Positions 27,366 to 35,312 of a stretch of DNA of 64,000 nucleotides are shown piece after piece. Position 1 is the first letter of the stretch, and every line of letters begins with the position of its first letter. The notes beneath the pieces are model-generated. The model worked only from the letters and a program-made list of their open reading frames with translations, searched no databases and was not told where the DNA came from. The translations under genes and the position numbers were made by a program. Source of the DNA: Lachnospiraceae bacterium (lineage in GTDB: Bacteria; Bacillota; Clostridia; Lachnospirales; Lachnospiraceae); contig JAFXSQ010000055.1 of assembly GCA_017525525.1 (NCBI GenBank), positions 62,001 to 126,000 of the forward strand. Reading direction: 5' to 3'.

Positions 27366-30300
27366 TATTCTCCTCCTTTCTTAGGACCATCGACTTTTTC
27401 TTTTTCATTGTCTTTTGGTTTATCCATAATCTCTTTGTTGCTTTCGTTGTTGTCCTTCATGTCGGCTTTCATCTCGCCGGCCTGAATCTTCTTGTCTTCC
27501 TCCACGCGACGAGCAAGCTCTGCCTGGGCGTTGGGGTCGGCAGCCTCTGCCTGTCTTATCTCTTCGCGCTTCTGAGCGTAGAGCTCTTCGAGATTGATAA
27601 TATTCTTATCTACCAGTCGCAGGAAAGCATCAAGCGCATCCGGGTCAAACTGGTTTCCGCGTCCGCGTTTCATCTCTGTCATGACATAATCGGTGTCCAT
27701 ATGGTTTCGGTAGACACGGTTTGAAGTCATAGCGTCAAATGCATCGGCCACGGCGATTATGCGTGCGAAGAGCGGTATCTCTTCACCCTTTAAGCCGTCA
27801 GGGTACCCCTTGCCGTCGTATCGTTCATGATGGTATTTTGCGCCGACCTCAACATTCTCTATAAGGGTGAAATCCTTTAAGATCTCAGCACCGCGGGTTA
27901 CATGGGATTTCATCTTCACGTACTCGTCATCTGTCAGTCTTCCGACTTTGTTTAAGACGCTGTCGGGTACGGCTATCTTACCGATATCGTGAAGCTGAGC
28001 AGCTTTCTTTATGTTCTCAATGGTTTTATTCCTGTGCCACCACTTGAAGCATTTCATCTCTTCGGCGATAAGAGCGGAGTACTCGGCTACACGCATTGAA
28101 TGCTGGTGTGTACGGACATCCTTGGCATCGACTGCGTTCGCTATGGCGTTTACAGTTTCGTTGGCCATGTTGAGCTTGATTTGCTGCTGGTAGATATGCC
28201 TCTGGACAATCATCCAGGTGAACCAGATAAGCATCAATGAGAGCACAAGCAGCATATAGATTAAGAAGCCGGGCTGCTCGTAGATTTTGCCGATTTTGAC
28301 TAAGTTGAACTTTCTCTCCTCGAGTACATTTTCACCGGCACTGTCGAAGATTGCAAGATGGAAGGTGTACTCGCCTGCGGGCAGATTGGCATAAATAATA
28401 TTGTTAAGGCTACCTTGGGGCAGGATGGTCCATTGGGTGTCATATCCCTCAAGGAAGTAACCTGCGTTGGGATCCTGTATAGTATAGTTTAAGATCTCGG
28501 GTGAAATCTCGACACGGCTTACATCCTGGCCGACGGTGATGGTTCCCGTACGGTCTATGGGCTGTGATACACCATCCAATAGTACGGAGGCAAGCTGCAT
28601 ACGATAGGAGCGGACATCGCTGTTGTATTTCTCTACATCGATAATGTACACTCCGGTGTCACAGGGAAGGAAAAGCTCGTTGTTTCCGTTGTAATAGTTC
28701 CAGGAGTTAGCGGTAAGTGATGTGCCTAAACCTCGGCGGGCGTCGAGAAGCTCCCAGGCGATCTTGCTGTCTGCTACCAGGTCGTCGCGTTCCACGACAT
28801 ATATGCCGGCACTCGACATGACAAAGAGAGTATCCTCATCCTTTACCCAGATATCATAATTATTGAAATACGGGAATTTGGTAAGCTCGCGTATCCTTCC
28901 GTCGGTATCGAGATAGCACAGGCCGTTGCTTGTGACTATGAACACACCCTCGGACTTGGGGTCCTTTACGGTACGAAGGATAACATCGCTGCTCAGCCCG
29001 TTCTCACGGGTGAGAAGATTAATGATCTCGCCATCTTTAATGACAGCGATACCGTCACCGTCGGTACCTGCCAGGATGGTTCCGTCGTTTTGCTCTGTCA
29101 GTGTAAGGATAAGGGAATTGATTATTCCGTCCTCGTTTTTAATTGTCTTTACGATATTATGATCCTTTATGTAGCTTATACCGGTATCACCGGCAGCCAT
29201 TATGGTTCCGTCGGAAAGACCGGTTACTATCCTTGCACGGTTACCAAAGCTTCCGTTGTCGGCATTGTAAGCCCATTCTTCACCGGTGGGAGAGTATTCC
29301 ATCAGACCGCTGCCGTAGGTACATACCCACAGATGATCATTCCCGTCAACGTACATACATCTGATACGTTTTCCGTCTAACTCTGTAGTCAGTTCATTGT
29401 TTATCTGCTCCCTGCAGGCCTTATCAACGACGTCCAAGCCTTTATCGGTTCCGATATAATAGGAATTCTGCCAGTACACGATGGCGTTAACAACACGGCG
29501 TTCCATGCCGACAGAGCTATAGACATCCTTGAAGGGAGACTTGGCAAGTCTTAAGAGACCGAGCCTTGAGGAGGTAAACCAGAGGTTTCCCTGATAATCA
29601 TAGAGCATATTGTCTATGGAATTGTTGAAATCGTTTGTGTTTAAAGTATGATAACCGCCTTTGTCTATGTATGATATGCCGCTGTCGGTTGAGATAAAAA
29701 GTGTTCCGTCGTCCAAATAATTCAGATTATTTATGCTGTTAACATTCGGGCAGGAAATAATGCTTATAAGCTTGAAATCGTGGCCGGATACATCATAGGT
29801 GTATATGTGATTGGTTGAGGTACCGACATTTAAGGTTCCGTCGGGAGCAAATGCGCAGCAGTTGAATATCTCCCTGTCGCTTGGTAATGAAACGGAAGAT
29901 AAGATCTCACCCCGGCTCATTAGGTAGAGTTGTCCGCCCGAGGCAATTGTCGCAACATGATCGTTATCGTCGGCGCTTATGCTGTCGGCGTAGGTAATCT
30001 CATCCAATGTGTTTTCAGCCTTAAGTCCGTTGTTCATTACAATAACCTGCATGGATCCGGTTGTTCCGACATAGTAGTAGCCGTCTTCGGCACGGACTAT
30101 ACAACGAACCGAATTGGAAGGAAGACCGCTTGATTCGTCGAGAACATTTACGACCTTCTCACGGATAACTATGGAAAGACCGTTGTCGTTTGTACCTATC
30201 CACAGACGACCTTCCGCGTCCACATAAAGGCAGTTGACATTCTTGACAGACTCGTAATTGTCTATCCAGCGAAATTCTCGACCGTTATAGCGATACAGGC

Positions 30301-31081
30301 CGGCGTAGGTACCGATCCAGAGAACTCCGTCGTTAGTCTGCGCTATGTCGTTGGCCTCGCCGCAGGGAAGTCCGTTGTTGTTATTGTAGACTGTATGCAC
30401 ATAATCGTTATAATCGATTGCTTCGGCATCGGTCCCGGCAGCTTTAGCCGGTATATTTTCCGAAAAAGCGTAGGTGAGGCAAAGTGCAAGAATAATTCCG
30501 GCAGCTTTACCGGAAAGCATCTTCTTTTCGGCTGACAGTTTATTATGGCTGCGCCTTATGAGAATGACGATGTATACTGCCGCTATAGTAAGAAGCTTAT
30601 CGACAAATTCAAGGGCAAGCTGGCCGAGGATAAAGCATACCACAGGAGGCCAGTTATTGTCAGAGAGGTATTCGATTATTCCGTCGCCCCATTTGTTTCC
30701 GGTGTAGCCTTCGTAGAGGAACATATTGAGGGGAACGGATACAATAAGGGCGGTCATCATAGCAAGGGAAGCAACCTTCATAAAGCCGTAGAATTGATCG
30801 AACCAGTTCTTTTTGGTTGCTATACCTATGATGATACCAAGAGCGATGCTTGTAATGGAATAAGCAGCGGAAAGCTGATTGACCAGAGCATATGCCAGAT
30901 TACCGGTCAGACCGACCATAGCGCCGCATACGGGTCCGGCAATATAAGAGCACAGAGCAGTGCCGAAAGAGTCGGCCCAAATCGGCAACTCAAAGTGGAC
31001 GCTTATAACTTTGCCGAGTACATTCAGGCATATACACATTGCGATAAAAAGAAATATTTTATGGGTCTTCCAATTTTTCAT
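27365..31081 (-). CDS. ECF S-component-like / beta-propeller / HD-GYP receptor
   Basis: A 1238-residue membrane receptor. Residues 1-185 form about five to six helices resembling the S-component of ECF vitamin transporters (YIAGPVCGAMVGLTGNLAYAL). A further hydrophobic segment (about 192-212) ending AKAAG looks like an internal signal peptide. Residues 216-800 hold Reg_prop-type propeller repeats (GLPxxxVxxIxxxxDGxLWIGT) and a Y_Y_Y domain follows (about 800-890, YFLEGYDTQW). A transmembrane helix at about 905-928 leads to a cytoplasmic HD-GYP domain with HD in LHDIGK (about 1027) and HHERYDGKGYPDGL (about 1083), so it should hydrolyse cyclic di-GMP. A charged Lys/Glu tail ends the protein. 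The S-component fusion is unusual. It is co-translated with the BMP-family gene. Confidence 0.85.
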   Translation of the reverse strand: MKNWKTHKIFLFIAMCICLNVLGKVISVHFELPIWADSFGTALCSYIAGPVCGAMVGLTGNLAYALVNQLSAAYSITSIALGIIIGIATKKNWFDQFYGFMKVASLAMMTALIVSVPLNMFLYEGYTGNKWGDGIIEYLSDNNWPPVVCFILGQLALEFVDKLLTIAAVYIVILIRRSHNKLSAEKKMLSGKAAGIILALCLTYAFSENIPAKAAGTDAEAIDYNDYVHTVYNNNNGLPCGEANDIAQTNDGVLWIGTYAGLYRYNGREFRWIDNYESVKNVNCLYVDAEGRLWIGTNDNGLSIVIREKVVNVLDESSGLPSNSVRCIVRAEDGYYYVGTTGSMQVIVMNNGLKAENTLDEITYADSISADDNDHVATIASGGQLYLMSRGEILSSVSLPSDREIFNCCAFAPDGTLNVGTSTNHIYTYDVSGHDFKLISIISCPNVNSINNLNYLDDGTLFISTDSGISYIDKGGYHTLNTNDFNNSIDNMLYDYQGNLWFTSSRLGLLRLAKSPFKDVYSSVGMERRVVNAIVYWQNSYYIGTDKGLDVVDKACREQINNELTTELDGKRIRCMYVDGNDHLWVCTYGSGLMEYSPTGEEWAYNADNGSFGNRARIVTGLSDGTIMAAGDTGISYIKDHNIVKTIKNEDGIINSLILTLTEQNDGTILAGTDGDGIAVIKDGEIINLLTRENGLSSDVILRTVKDPKSEGVFIVTSNGLCYLDTDGRIRELTKFPYFNNYDIWVKDEDTLFVMSSAGIYVVERDDLVADSKIAWELLDARRGLGTSLTANSWNYYNGNNELFLPCDTGVYIIDVEKYNSDVRSYRMQLASVLLDGVSQPIDRTGTITVGQDVSRVEISPEILNYTIQDPNAGYFLEGYDTQWTILPQGSLNNIIYANLPAGEYTFHLAIFDSAGENVLEERKFNLVKIGKIYEQPGFLIYMLLVLSLMLIWFTWMIVQRHIYQQQIKLNMANETVNAIANAVDAKDVRTHQHSMRVAEYSALIAEEMKCFKWWHRNKTIENIKKAAQLHDIGKIAVPDSVLNKVGRLTDDEYVKMKSHVTRGAEILKDFTLIENVEVGAKYHHERYDGKGYPDGLKGEEIPLFARIIAVADAFDAMTSNRVYRNHMDTDYVMTEMKRGRGNQFDPDALDAFLRLVDKNIINLEELYAQKREEIRQAEAADPNAQAELARRVEEDKKIQAGEMKADMKDNNESNKEIMDKPKDNEKEKVDGPKKGGE

Positions 31082-31116
31082 GCTTTGACCTTGCCTCCCT
31101 TAAATCAATAAAATTT

Positions 31117-31145
31117 ATTATATCAAAATATAAAGATTGTGTAAA
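31117..31145 (-). promoter_or_regulatory. Promoter for the receptor / BMP operon
   Basis: On the minus strand, TTTACA (31145-31140) and TATAAT (31122-31117) are 17 bases apart. The ATG at 31081 follows about 30 bases after the expected start, with GGGAGG in between. Confidence 0.6.
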
Positions 31146-31214
31146 ATAATTTTATATATTAAAATAAGAAAGATTTGGTTCTTAAATATAAAACGTGAAT
31201 AAACGAGGTTTAAC

Positions 31215-31700
31215 ATGAAAAAAGAAGAAAAAACCAATGTAATGCGTGTGCTTGAGGCGAAGAAAATCTCCTATGAGAGCCATGCATACGAGCCGGACGC
31301 TACCATGAGCGGAGAGGAGATTGCGGGTATACTCGGCGAACCTCCGGACCATGTCTTTAAAACTCTTGTTACACAGGGAAAAACGGGAGCGTATTATGTA
31401 TTTGTCGTTCCCGTAAGGGAAGAGCTTGATTTGAAGAAGGCGGCGAAGGCTTCAGGAGAAAAGTCCATAAGCATGATAAAATAGAAGGAGCTCTTAGGGC
31501 TTACGGGATATGTGCACGGAGGCTGCTCACCCATAGGGATGAAAAAGCAGTTTCCGACCTTTATTCACGAGACGGCTGCGGGTTTGGAAAAGGTATTTGT
31601 GAGCGCAGGCAAGGTAGGCTTTCAGATAGAGCTTAAGTCTTCGGACCTAATCAGTGTTGCGGGATGTAAAGTCGCGGACATAGTAGTGTCTCCCGAATGA
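31215..31700 (+). pseudogene. ybaK: YbaK-type Cys-tRNA(Pro) deacylase broken by an in-frame TAG
   Basis: YbaK/EbsC proteins remove cysteine or similar residues from mischarged tRNA. The frame from 31215 gives the N-terminal part of the family (KTLVTQGKTGAYYVFVVPV, KSISMIK), then TAG at 31482-31484. The same frame continues without break to 31700 with the missing part (KELLGLTGYVHGGCSPIGM, VSAGKVGFQIEL). Most relatives have Gln at the stop, so a single C-to-T change (CAG to TAG) explains it. The Lys and glycine-rich active-site regions are otherwise intact. It is either a recent pseudogene, a sequencing error, or read through in a host with an amber suppressor; nothing in the window supports the last. 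Confidence 0.88.
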
Positions 31701-31738
31701 CAGCGCCTTGTTTTAGAAAGGTATCTTAGAATAGAATT

Positions 31739-33043
31739 TTAGAAAGGTATTCTTATTGTCACTATTGTTCCGCCCTGTTCGCGATTTTTAATATCGAGCG
31801 TACCGTTGCATAAGGTCTTCAAGCGAAGGGTCACATTTTCAAGTCCTATGTGGGTATCGTCTTCGTTAACCGAAGAGTGAAGGATACCGGATTTCTCCAA
31901 AGAGTTTTCCGTGAAGAAATCGGTTCCGGAGTTTTCAACTATTATCACATTGCAGTTTTCTTCGCGTCGGGTCATGATTCGGATGCAAAGAGGATCGGAT
32001 TCGGGGTCTAAGTTATGCTTAACTGCGTTTTCGACCAAAGGCTCTAAGGTAAGAGGCGGGCATGAAAATGCGGTATGCTCTATATCGTATTCTACAAACA
32101 AAAGCTCTTCATAGCGCGCCTTTACGACAGCGAGATAAGCCTTGGTATGGGTAAGCTCCTCGGTAAAGGGGATAGGTTCCTGCTTGGCAATGGCGCTGTA
32201 ATTTTTTTTCAGGTAGGTGGTAAAATCATCGACAACTCTCTGGGCCTTGGGAGGGTCAAGCTCACACAGGTAATATATGCTTGTCATGGTATTGTAGATA
32301 AAGTGAGGACGCATCTGCAGAGTTCGCGCCTTAAAGTTCTGCTCTGAGATTTTAAGCTTTTGTTCCACGAATTTTAGGGATTCTTCGTTCATTATGAATA
32401 GCAGCATTATAAGCGATGCAACTGCGGTTCCGAGTACTATCAGGAGAATACCGTATGAGGTCATCTGAATAAGCATACAGAACATGGGGATGAGAATATA
32501 GGCAAGAAAAGCCCGCTTTTCGTTATTTGATAAGAGCTGTCTTCTTTTCAAATAAGCAACCAGGTTTGTAAGCATAAGCAGCGCCGGGGGGACGAGCAGT
32601 ATCGGATAGAAGCTGCCGCGCTTATATACATTATCGGGAGTGATGTAGTATATAAAATCCGTAAACTGTGTCATAATCAACAGTATTATGTATACGATCC
32701 ACAGGCTGATTACGGCATAGAAATATCTGCAGCGAATGCTCTCCTTGCAAATGCGCAAAAGATAGATTGCAAGAATCGGCATGATTACTGATGAAAAAAA
32801 GGACTCGCAGAATATGGCAATTTGTGATAAAATGGCGAAGTCGGGTCCGAGCAGCAGAAGAGATATCTGACACAACATATCGGAAACCGAGTATGCTATA
32901 ATCAGGGAAAATATGGTAAGGAACAGATTTTTTGTCCATCTGTCCATATGTTGTCCATGTATGGTGCCTAACAAACCTATCACGGATATAGCCAGGGCAG
33001 CAACAACAATGGCAAAATTTATTATATCAACTGCAGTATTCAT
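31739..33043 (-). CDS. LytS-like sensor histidine kinase with seven-helix membrane domain
   Basis: A 434-residue membrane kinase. About seven hydrophobic helices lie in residues 6-218 with no large external domain. The His_kinase/GHKL part starts with His247 in MRPHFIYNTM, the typical phospho-site of LytS/YehU-type kinases, followed by the N box (LVENAVKHNL) and G-box region (HIGLENVTLRLKTL). The C-terminus REQGGTIVTIRIPF is normal. The adjacent XRE-receiver gene lies 13 bases upstream in the same direction, so they form a kinase-regulator pair. Its signal is unknown. Confidence 0.9.
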   Translation of the reverse strand: MNTAVDIINFAIVVAALAISVIGLLGTIHGQHMDRWTKNLFLTIFSLIIAYSVSDMLCQISLLLLGPDFAILSQIAIFCESFFSSVIMPILAIYLLRICKESIRCRYFYAVISLWIVYIILLIMTQFTDFIYYITPDNVYKRGSFYPILLVPPALLMLTNLVAYLKRRQLLSNNEKRAFLAYILIPMFCMLIQMTSYGILLIVLGTAVASLIMLLFIMNEESLKFVEQKLKISEQNFKARTLQMRPHFIYNTMTSIYYLCELDPPKAQRVVDDFTTYLKKNYSAIAKQEPIPFTEELTHTKAYLAVVKARYEELLFVEYDIEHTAFSCPPLTLEPLVENAVKHNLDPESDPLCIRIMTRREENCNVIIVENSGTDFFTENSLEKSGILHSSVNEDDTHIGLENVTLRLKTLCNGTLDIKNREQGGTIVTIRIPF

Positions 33044-33056
33044 TAGCTGTAAACCT

Positions 33057-33647
33057 CTAAAGTATTCCTCCTACGGGATGGCGCAGCTTGGCAAGCTGTT
33101 CCTTGACATCATTTAAGTGAAGCGGTTTTACAAGAAAACCGCTGGCTTTTGTGCCCCAAGCGCTTATCGCATAGTCCGGGTAACTGGTGAGAAAGATGAT
33201 GTTAATCAGAGGATTTATCTCAAGCAGGGTATCGCACAGATCGAGTCCGTTTACCTTACCTATCTCAATATCCAGAAATGCTATGGATACCCTGTGCTTT
33301 TTAGCATAACTAATTGCCTCGGACACCTTGGAAAAACCTGTAATGTTCGCCTCGGGCATAGCTTCGGACAAAATCGGTATGGCGCCCGAGAGAAGGATGG
33401 TCTCATCATCTACGATGATAACCTCCTGCATAACGGTGGTGTTAACGGCTGCGCTTGTGAGCACCGAAACATCTACATTGAGTATCCTGGCAATACGCGC
33501 AATGACAACCAGGTCGGGAGTGCGACGGCCGCTTTCCCAGTTCGCAATGCTTGAACGGTTTACATAAAGCTTGTCCGCAAGCTGCTGCTGTGAGATGTTT
33601 CTTTCCGTTCTGAGAGTTTTGAGTGTGTAACCAAAGCTGACTTCCAT
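33057..33647 (-). CDS. Response regulator with N-terminal XRE-type HTH and C-terminal receiver
   Basis: A 196-residue regulator whose domain order is reversed from the usual receiver-then-output. Residues 5-62 are a Cro/CI-type helix-turn-helix (LRTERNISQQQLADKLYVNR, SIANWESGRRTPD). Residues 74-190 are a receiver, with acidic pair Asp80/Asp81, phospho-acceptor Asp126 in IAFLDIEIG, Thr in IIFLTSY and Lys174 in FLVKPL, so it should accept phosphate from the LytS-like kinase encoded just downstream. It probably represses or activates its own operon; a 21-bp palindrome lies about 110 bases upstream. This order is uncommon but known in Firmicutes. Confidence 0.88.
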   Translation of the reverse strand: MEVSFGYTLKTLRTERNISQQQLADKLYVNRSSIANWESGRRTPDLVVIARIARILNVDVSVLTSAAVNTTVMQEVIIVDDETILLSGAIPILSEAMPEANITGFSKVSEAISYAKKHRVSIAFLDIEIGKVNGLDLCDTLLEINPLINIIFLTSYPDYAISAWGTKASGFLVKPLHLNDVKEQLAKLRHPVGGIL

Positions 33648-33957
33648 ATAAGCGTCTCCTCGAATCTCTATAATAGATAATCAAAGATACATATTTGAGA
33701 ATATATACCTTTTTAGGATACCAATTTTGCACAAAAAATCAACTGATTTTGAAATATGTTTCAAATTGAAACATAGTATTGTAGTATTACCGTACTTTTC
33801 TTAAAATATTTTTGTGATATAATTGTAATTTATTATATAATTGTATAAAATAGTTTAATTCAAACAAAAATGCTCGGAAGAAACGCAGAAATTATAATTA
33901 CGATGTTATAATTCTTCTCAGGTATTCTTTTGATAAAAGACAACGGAGAAAACAGAT
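33648..33957. promoter_or_regulatory. Divergent intergenic region with A+T-rich promoters
   Basis: This 310-base stretch separates the XRE-receiver operon (minus) from the diguanylate cyclase gene (plus). It is very A+T-rich, with several TATAAT-like hexamers between 33818 and 33850, and a perfect inverted repeat at 33755-33775. No open frame or RNA gene is apparent. Confidence 0.6.
33755..33775. promoter_or_regulatory. Perfect palindrome, candidate operator
   Basis: Arms TATGTTTCAA and TTGAAACATA surround one central base. Perfect 10-bp arms of this kind are typical of dimeric XRE-family regulators. The site is about 110 bases upstream of the XRE-receiver gene, which may bind it for self-control. 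Confidence 0.5.
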
Positions 33958-35298
33958 ATGAATGAATGGGTAGTTGTGGTAGATGACGAAGCCTTGAGCT
34001 TAACGAATGCGCGTAATATTCTCGGCGAGGAGAAGATGCGTGTAAGTTGCTTAAAGTCGGGAAAAGACCTTCTGAGGTTTATGGAGAAGAATACTCCGGA
34101 TCTTATCCTGCTTGATATTTTGATGCCCGAAATGGATGGTTTCGAAACGTACCGTGCTTTGCGTGAATTCGAAGAGAAGGCGGGAATGCTGAAGACGCCC
34201 GTTATTTTTTTGACGGGTGAAAATGATTCCGAAACCGAGGAGAGAGGCTTAAAGCTCGGAGCATCCGACTTTATGAGAAAGCCATTCAACAAGGATATAC
34301 TCACAAGCCGCATAAGGAATACCATTAACAATAGTAAGACCATAGAGAGCCTGACCGAGGAAGCAACCTTAGACAAGCTGACCGGTTTTTTGAACAAGTC
34401 AAGCGGTACATCACGGGTGACAGCGCGCATAGAGAAGGGCACGGGCGCACTGTTGATTATGGACCTTGACAGCTTTAAACTTGTTAATGATCTGTATGGT
34501 CACGATATGGGTGACCGTGTGCTTGAGGCTTTTGCAGACGTGGTTCGTGAACATCTTAATGAGCAGGATCTTGCAAGCAGAATAGGCGGCGACGAGTTCA
34601 TGGCATTTATCTACGGAGCCGGGGATGAACAGAGGGTAGCAGCATTTACGGAAAGCTTAAATAATACGCTTTCGGAAAGAGCGTCGATTCTTATGGGAAA
34701 GGATCACGGTATTCCTTTGGGGGTATCGGTTGGAGCTGTTTTGGTTCCCGAATACGGAAGGGATTACGAAACGCTGTTTGCATTTGCGGATGGAGCATTA
34801 TACAATGTAAAACAGAACGGAAAGCACGGTTCTTCGGTTTATACTCACGAGGATAAAGAGATGGTTATTGAGGGAACCGATCTTGAGGCCGAGATTAACA
34901 GGATAACCAGAATAATTGAGGAAAGAAATGAAGGACAGGGCGCGCTGCTGCTTGGCAAGGAAGCATTTTCGACGGTTTATCAGTTTATTATGCGTTATGG
35001 CAGGATGCACGGAGGAGGCGCGGTAAAGGCATTATTTTCAATTTCTGTCGAGGATGAGGCGAAGGCTCCTGATAATCTGAATGAGGTTTATACGCAGTTC
35101 GGACTGATTCTTCAGAAGTCGTTAAGAAGGAGCGACCTCGTCATGCAGAGCAAGACTAATCACTTCTTTGTATTCCTGCCCGAGCTTTCACATCATGATC
35201 TGCCCGGACTTATGGGACGCATCTTATCGAATTGGAACGAGACAGAATACAGCAGAGGCATCAAGGTTGAACATGCGGTACAGTTTGTATCGGAGTGA
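33958..35298 (+). CDS. Receiver-GGDEF diguanylate cyclase with degenerate second GGDEF-like domain
   Basis: A soluble 446-residue response regulator that should make cyclic di-GMP when phosphorylated. The receiver (1-125) has Asp53 in LLDILMPEMDG and Lys in MRKPFN. The GGDEF domain (about 130-295) has an intact GGDEF signature at 210-214, LLIMDLDSFKLVND and DKLTGF. No RxxD inhibitory site is seen just before it. The last 130 residues end with RRSDLVMQSKTNHFFVFLPE, which lines up with the GGDEF hairpin region but lacks the signature, so a second, inactive GGDEF-like domain is likely. It faces the HD-GYP receptor operon across the locus, giving both synthesis and breakdown of the same messenger. 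Confidence 0.9.
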   Translation: MNEWVVVVDDEALSLTNARNILGEEKMRVSCLKSGKDLLRFMEKNTPDLILLDILMPEMDGFETYRALREFEEKAGMLKTPVIFLTGENDSETEERGLKLGASDFMRKPFNKDILTSRIRNTINNSKTIESLTEEATLDKLTGFLNKSSGTSRVTARIEKGTGALLIMDLDSFKLVNDLYGHDMGDRVLEAFADVVREHLNEQDLASRIGGDEFMAFIYGAGDEQRVAAFTESLNNTLSERASILMGKDHGIPLGVSVGAVLVPEYGRDYETLFAFADGALYNVKQNGKHGSSVYTHEDKEMVIEGTDLEAEINRITRIIEERNEGQGALLLGKEAFSTVYQFIMRYGRMHGGGAVKALFSISVEDEAKAPDNLNEVYTQFGLILQKSLRRSDLVMQSKTNHFFVFLPELSHHDLPGLMGRILSNWNETEYSRGIKVEHAVQFVSE

Positions 35299-35312
35299 GC
35301 GTGATATAAGAT

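Noticed and set aside
31482..31484. TAG in ybaK as a coded pyrrolysine
   Set aside because: No pyrrolysine genes are visible and the position is not one where the family has an unusual residue; a point mutation is simpler.
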